From contig DLOL01000032.1 of the NCBI GenBank assembly GCA_002478485.1, forward strand, positions 18,973-27,974: a stretch of 9,002 nucleotides of DNA, written 5' to 3'. Position numbers and translations under genes: made by a program. How positions within the stretch are numbered: position 1 is the first letter of the stretch; each line of letters starts with the position of its first letter. The stretch is from Eubacteriaceae bacterium UBA7485. GTDB taxonomy: Bacteria > Bacillota > Clostridia > Eubacteriales > Eubacteriaceae. Positions 6,143-9,002 of this stretch are shown here, in pieces. Under the pieces are notes generated by a model, which was not told the DNA's origin, ran no database searches, and worked only from the letters and a program-made list of their open reading frames with translations.

Positions 6143-6171
6143 TTGACAGGGTAAGACTTTATGTTTATACT
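6143..6171 (+). promoter_or_regulatory. Sigma70 promoter of the cimA-leuC operon
   Basis: TTGACA (6143-6148) and TATACT (6166-6171) are separated by exactly 17 bases. The start site would be near 6178, just ahead of the T-box leader, giving a leader of about 300 nt. Confidence 0.87.
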
Positions 6172-6404
6172 TTGTGGTAAGTTAAGAAAAGACAAAAGCG
6201 ACGAACAAGACAAAGACAGCCTGTTGTTATTCCAGAGAGCGGGCAGGCGGTGGAACGCCCGCAATAATGGGGTTGTGTAATGCATCACTTGGGAGCTGCG
6301 CACCGAAATCGAGGAGAGTAGACTGCGCCGGAATGGTTTCCGTTAAAGAACCAAGGATTGGTTGATCCGAGAAGAGGGACAGGACCGAGATGGAACTGTC
6401 TGAA

Positions 6405-6437
6405 CAAGAGTGGTACAGCGTTTCATCACGCCTCTTG
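6405..6437 (+). promoter_or_regulatory. T-box antiterminator
   Basis: CAAGAG (6405-6410) pairs with CTCTTG (6432-6437) and GCG (6418-6420) with CGC (6429-6431). These flank the 7-base bulge TGGTACA (6411-6417), the T-box sequence that binds the tRNA acceptor end. UGGU would pair with an ACCA end, matching a tRNA with discriminator A. It shares 6429-6437 with the terminator stem, so the two folds exclude each other. Confidence 0.9.
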
Positions 6438-6462
6438 CGCATGGTCGCAAGAGGCGTTTTTT
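6429..6462 (+). terminator. Leader terminator of the T-box
   Basis: A perfect 11-bp stem (6429-6439 with 6446-6456), a 6-base loop and six T (6457-6462). Its 3' arm contains AAGAGG, a Shine-Dalgarno-like sequence that is free only when the antiterminator forms. Confidence 0.93.
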
Positions 6463-6478
6463 GATGTTGAAATAACAA

Positions 6479-8071
6479 ATGAAAGAAAAAGTAACGATTT
6501 TTGATTCCACCCTCAGGGACGGGGCCCAGGCGGAAGGAATTTCATTTTCAGTCGATGACAAACTTCGTGTTCTGAAAGCACTCGATAAAAACGGAGTGGA
6601 CATTATCGAAGCGGGAAACCCCGGAAGCAATCCGAAGGACATTGAATTTTTCGAGCGTCTGAAAGAAGTCGAGCTGAAAAACGCGAGAATCTGTGCGTTC
6701 GGCTCGACCAGAAGACCCGGCGTCAAGGCGGAAGAGGACATGAACCTCGAGCGCATCGTTGAGGCGGGCGTTCCCGTCGCCGCCATCTTCGGAAAGAGCT
6801 CGATCTTTCACGTCACAGAGATTCTCGGGACCACGCAGCAAGAGAACCTTCGCATGATTGAAGACTCCGTGCGCTATCTGAAGTCGCGCGGGATGGAAGT
6901 GGTTTACGATGCTGAGCATTTTTTTGACGGCTACAAACTGGATCCCGAATACGCGCTGCAGACGCTGCTTTCGGCCGAGCGCGGAGGCGCGGATGTTCTC
7001 GCTCTTTGCGATACCAACGGCGGCATGATGCCGCATGAAGTCGAAGAGATCGTCAAGACGGTCTGCAGCCGCGTGAACACGCCGGTCGGGATTCACGCGC
7101 ACAACGATTCGGGGCTGGGCACCGCAAATTCAATTGCCGCCGTTCGGGCGGGCGCAAGGCAGGTGCAGGGCACGTTTCTGGGATTCGGCGAACGGTGCGG
7201 CAACGCAAACCTGAGCCAGATCATCCCGAACCTTCAGATCCGGATGGGCTTTGACTGCCTTCCGGAAGACAAGATCGAGCGACTGACCGAGTCCGCCATC
7301 CGGATTGCGGAAATATCAAATTTCAGCTTGAGCGGACGCGAGCCTTTTGTCGGAAAATCCGCCTTTGCCCACAAGGGCGGGATGCACATCGACGCGGTGA
7401 TGAAAAATCCGAGCTCTTTTGAGCACATCGACCCCGAAGCGGTCGGCAATAAACGAAGAATCCTGATGAGCGAGGTCTCCGGCAGAGGAACAATTATCAA
7501 GATGATCAATGAGATTGATCCAAGCCTTGACAAGAAAAGCGCGGAGACGACCAAGGTCATGGACCGGATTAAGGAGCTTGAGTATCAGGGATATCAATTC
7601 GAGGGGGCGGAAAGCTCAGTCAAACTTTTAATTCGAAAGATTTTAGGTTATTATAAACCTTTCTTTGAAATTGAAGATTATAAAACAATCAACGAAAAAT
7701 CGGCAGGCGACAACCTGACCGCATCCGCGATCGTAAAAGTCTCTGTTAAAGGCGAGTCGATTGTGGCAGCCGCGGAAGGAGACGGGCCGGTCAACGCGCT
7801 GGATATCGCGCTCAGGCGGGCGCTCACCAATTTCTTTCCGCAGCTCAAAGACGTCCGGCTCACGGATTTTAAGGTGCGCGTGATCGATTCGGGAGCGACC
7901 GCTTCCACCGTGCGCGTCCTGATGGAGACGACCGACGGACAGGAAATCTGGTCCAATGTCGGCGTGAGCAGCGATGTGGTCGAAGCTTCGCTGATCGCAC
8001 TGACCGATTCACTTGAATACAAACTTCTCTCTGATATGGAAAGACAGCTCAGAGAATATCGGTTGATTTAG
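6479..8071 (+). CDS. cimA: Citramalate synthase (2-isopropylmalate/homocitrate synthase family)
   Basis: A 530-residue cytoplasmic enzyme of the length typical for the TIGR00977-type citramalate synthases. The HMGL-like TIM barrel begins with S-T-L-R-D-G-A-Q at 10-17 (Arg13, Asp14) and carries the metal-binding H-A-H-N-D at 206-210 and the signature GTFLGFGERCGNANL at 231-245. YDAEHFFDGYK at 143-153 is characteristic of this subgroup rather than classical LeuA. A LeuA-type C-terminal regulatory dimer domain spans about 395-520, where such enzymes bind a feedback inhibitor. The product, citramalate from pyruvate and acetyl-CoA, feeds isoleucine synthesis through 2-oxobutanoate. The T-box in front and leuC 24 bases downstream fit this. 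The ATG has no Shine-Dalgarno at normal distance, but the N-terminus aligns with family members at this start. LeuA is the alternative, judged less likely. Confidence 0.9.
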   Translation: MKEKVTIFDSTLRDGAQAEGISFSVDDKLRVLKALDKNGVDIIEAGNPGSNPKDIEFFERLKEVELKNARICAFGSTRRPGVKAEEDMNLERIVEAGVPVAAIFGKSSIFHVTEILGTTQQENLRMIEDSVRYLKSRGMEVVYDAEHFFDGYKLDPEYALQTLLSAERGGADVLALCDTNGGMMPHEVEEIVKTVCSRVNTPVGIHAHNDSGLGTANSIAAVRAGARQVQGTFLGFGERCGNANLSQIIPNLQIRMGFDCLPEDKIERLTESAIRIAEISNFSLSGREPFVGKSAFAHKGGMHIDAVMKNPSSFEHIDPEAVGNKRRILMSEVSGRGTIIKMINEIDPSLDKKSAETTKVMDRIKELEYQGYQFEGAESSVKLLIRKILGYYKPFFEIEDYKTINEKSAGDNLTASAIVKVSVKGESIVAAAEGDGPVNALDIALRRALTNFFPQLKDVRLTDFKVRVIDSGATASTVRVLMETTDGQEIWSNVGVSSDVVEASLIALTDSLEYKLLSDMERQLREYRLI

Positions 8072-8095
8072 ATTTAGGAATTTAAGGAGAAAGCC

Positions 8096-9002
8096 ATGGG
8101 CATGACAATGACACAGAAGATCCTCGCAGATCATGCGGGTCTTCCTGAAGTAAAAGCTGGAGATTTGATTATGGCGGATCTGGATCTTGTTTTAGCGAAC
8201 GATATCACAGGACCTGTCGCAATCAATGTGTTTGAAAATATTGACACCGATAAAGTGTACGATACCAAGAAAATTGCGCTGGTTCCGGACCACTTTGCGC
8301 CAAACAAAGACATTAAGGCTGCCGAGCAGTGTAAGCAGATGCGCTGCTTCGCCTGTGATCAGCAGATTGAGAATTATTTCGAAGTCGGAAAAATGGGCGT
8401 TGAACACGCGCTCCTTCCGGAAAAAGGGCTCGTCGTGGCCGGAGACGCCATGATTGGCGCGGACTCCCACACCTGCACTTACGGCGCGCTTGGCGCTTTC
8501 TCAACCGGTGTCGGATCCACCGACATGGCCGTCGGCATGGCGACCGGAAAAGCCTGGTTCAAGGTGCCTGACGCGATTAAGTTCAACCTGACCGGAGAAC
8601 TTCCCGAACATGTGTCCGGGAAAGACCTGATTCTGCACATCATCGGCATGATCGGCGTGGACGGCGCGCTTTACGAGTCCATGGAATTTGCAGGCCCGGG
8701 CGTCTCGAGCCTGACGATGGATGACCGCTTCACCATCGCAAACATGGCCATCGAAGCCGGCGGAAAGAACGGGATCTTCCCGGTGGATGAGAAGACCATC
8801 GCCTATATGGAAGAACACGCTCCCGGAAAGCCTTACAAAGTGTATGAAGCGGATGAAGATGCCGAATACGCGCGCGTCATCGACATTGACCTGTCCGAAT
8901 TAAAGCCGACCGTGGCTTTCCCGCATCTGCCGGAGAACACAAAAACGGTCGATGAGATTGAAGAGCCGATCGCAATCGACCAGGTCGTGATCGGATCCTG
9001 CA
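8096..9002 (+). CDS. leuC: 3-isopropylmalate/citramalate isomerase large subunit, 3' truncated by window
   Basis: 302 complete codons are present of an expected 420 or so, and the frame is still open at the window end. The N-terminus [11 protein letters not shown] is typical of bacterial LeuC of the shorter, homoaconitase-like type. [13 protein letters not shown] at 121-133 is the aconitase-family signature. The last readable residues, V-V-I-G-S-C, end at Cys302, which in the family G-S-C-T-N-G motif is the first 4Fe-4S ligand. AAGGAGA at 8084-8090 precedes the ATG at 8096 by 5 bases; ATGs at 8102 and 8108 are alternatives. LeuC with LeuD dehydrates and rehydrates 2-isopropylmalate, and acts equally on citramalate. 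The short gap to cimA shows co-transcription under the T-box. Confidence 0.93.
   Translation, partial: MGMTMTQKILADHAGLPEVKAGDLIMADLDLVLANDITGPVAINVFENIDTDKVYDTKKIALVPDHFAPNKDIKAAEQCKQMRCFACDQQIENYFEVGKMGVEHALLPEKGLVVAGDAMIGADSHTCTYGALGAFSTGVGSTDMAVGMATGKAWFKVPDAIKFNLTGELPEHVSGKDLILHIIGMIGVDGALYESMEFAGPGVSSLTMDDRFTIANMAIEAGGKNGIFPVDEKTIAYMEEHAPGKPYKVYEADEDAEYARVIDIDLSELKPTVAFPHLPENTKTVDEIEEPIAIDQVVIGSC

Larger units (their letters stand above)
6178..6462 (+). ncRNA. T-box riboswitch, probable isoleucine (ATC) specifier
   Basis: The non-coding leader shows the T-box parts in order. Stem I begins near 6197 (AGCGACGAACAAGAC) and has a distal helix GCGGGC/GCCCGC (6239-6244 with 6257-6262) preceded by AGAGAG and closing a loop that contains GGTGGAA, the GGUGNRA apical signature. 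The probable specifier is ATC at 6284-6286, followed by A and then the common GGGAGCTGC. Next come GAGTAG (6315-6320), a CGGAA/TTCCG hairpin (6329-6342) with CCGTTA, an AACCAA/TTGGTT hairpin (6349-6363), and stem III GACAG/CTGTC (6378-6382 with 6396-6400). It ends with the T-box antiterminator and terminator listed separately. Uncharged tRNA-Ile pairing with ATC and with the T-box bulge would allow read-through into cimA. The T-box class is near certain; the specifier is read by pattern, and stem I was folded only by eye. Confidence 0.9.

Noticed and set aside
6548..7102. Minus-strand open frame of 184 codons opposite cimA
   Set aside because: It is antisense to the TIM barrel of cimA and has no independent start signal or recognisable domain.

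Overview
The window looks like a chromosomal segment of a Bacillota (Firmicutes) bacterium of medium GC content. The reasons are a canonical T-box leader, a PTS EIIA of the glucose family, a LacI regulator paired with a GH32 sucrase, purine-rich Shine-Dalgarno sites and intrinsic terminators after most genes. I cannot name genus or species. I see no tRNA or rRNA gene, insertion sequence, CRISPR array or phage gene.

Layout, left to right. (1) Bases 3-269 are the 3' end of a TadA-like nucleoside deaminase, closed by a terminator. (2) Bases 343-1278 encode an AEC-family transporter, convergent with (3) a small Xre regulator on the minus strand (1334-1762); one strong hairpin lies between their stops. 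The Xre gene has an extended -10 promoter next to a very AT-rich spacer. (4) Bases 1989-5069 are a minus-strand sucrose-type cluster. It starts with a near-perfect sigma70 promoter that carries one palindrome in its spacer and a related one just past the expected start site. The genes follow in the order EIIA domain, GH32 sucrose-6-phosphate hydrolase (ScrB), LacI regulator (ScrR-like), with terminators after scrB and after the regulator. No PTS membrane domain (IIBC) is present. The EIIA frame continues upstream as a linker-like peptide with no usable start codon, which suggests the remains of a deleted EIIBCA permease. (5) Bases 5234-6121 on the plus strand encode a YhcC-family radical SAM protein. 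(6) From 6143 onward a consensus promoter drives a roughly 300-nt T-box leader with a probable ATC (isoleucine) specifier, followed by citramalate synthase (cimA) and the start of leuC, which runs off the window at its first Fe-S cysteine.

The right-hand operon makes sense as isoleucine synthesis through citramalate: CimA makes citramalate from pyruvate and acetyl-CoA, and LeuCD isomerises it. An isoleucine-reading T-box upstream supports assigning CimA rather than LeuA. The middle cluster makes sense as sugar-inducible sucrose-6-phosphate hydrolysis controlled by the LacI protein encoded at its end.

I found no clearly new type of system. The points most worth a second look are the T-box whose terminator may also hide the translation start signal of cimA, the headless EIIA gene behind an intact regulated promoter, and the possible leaderless transcript of the LacI gene.
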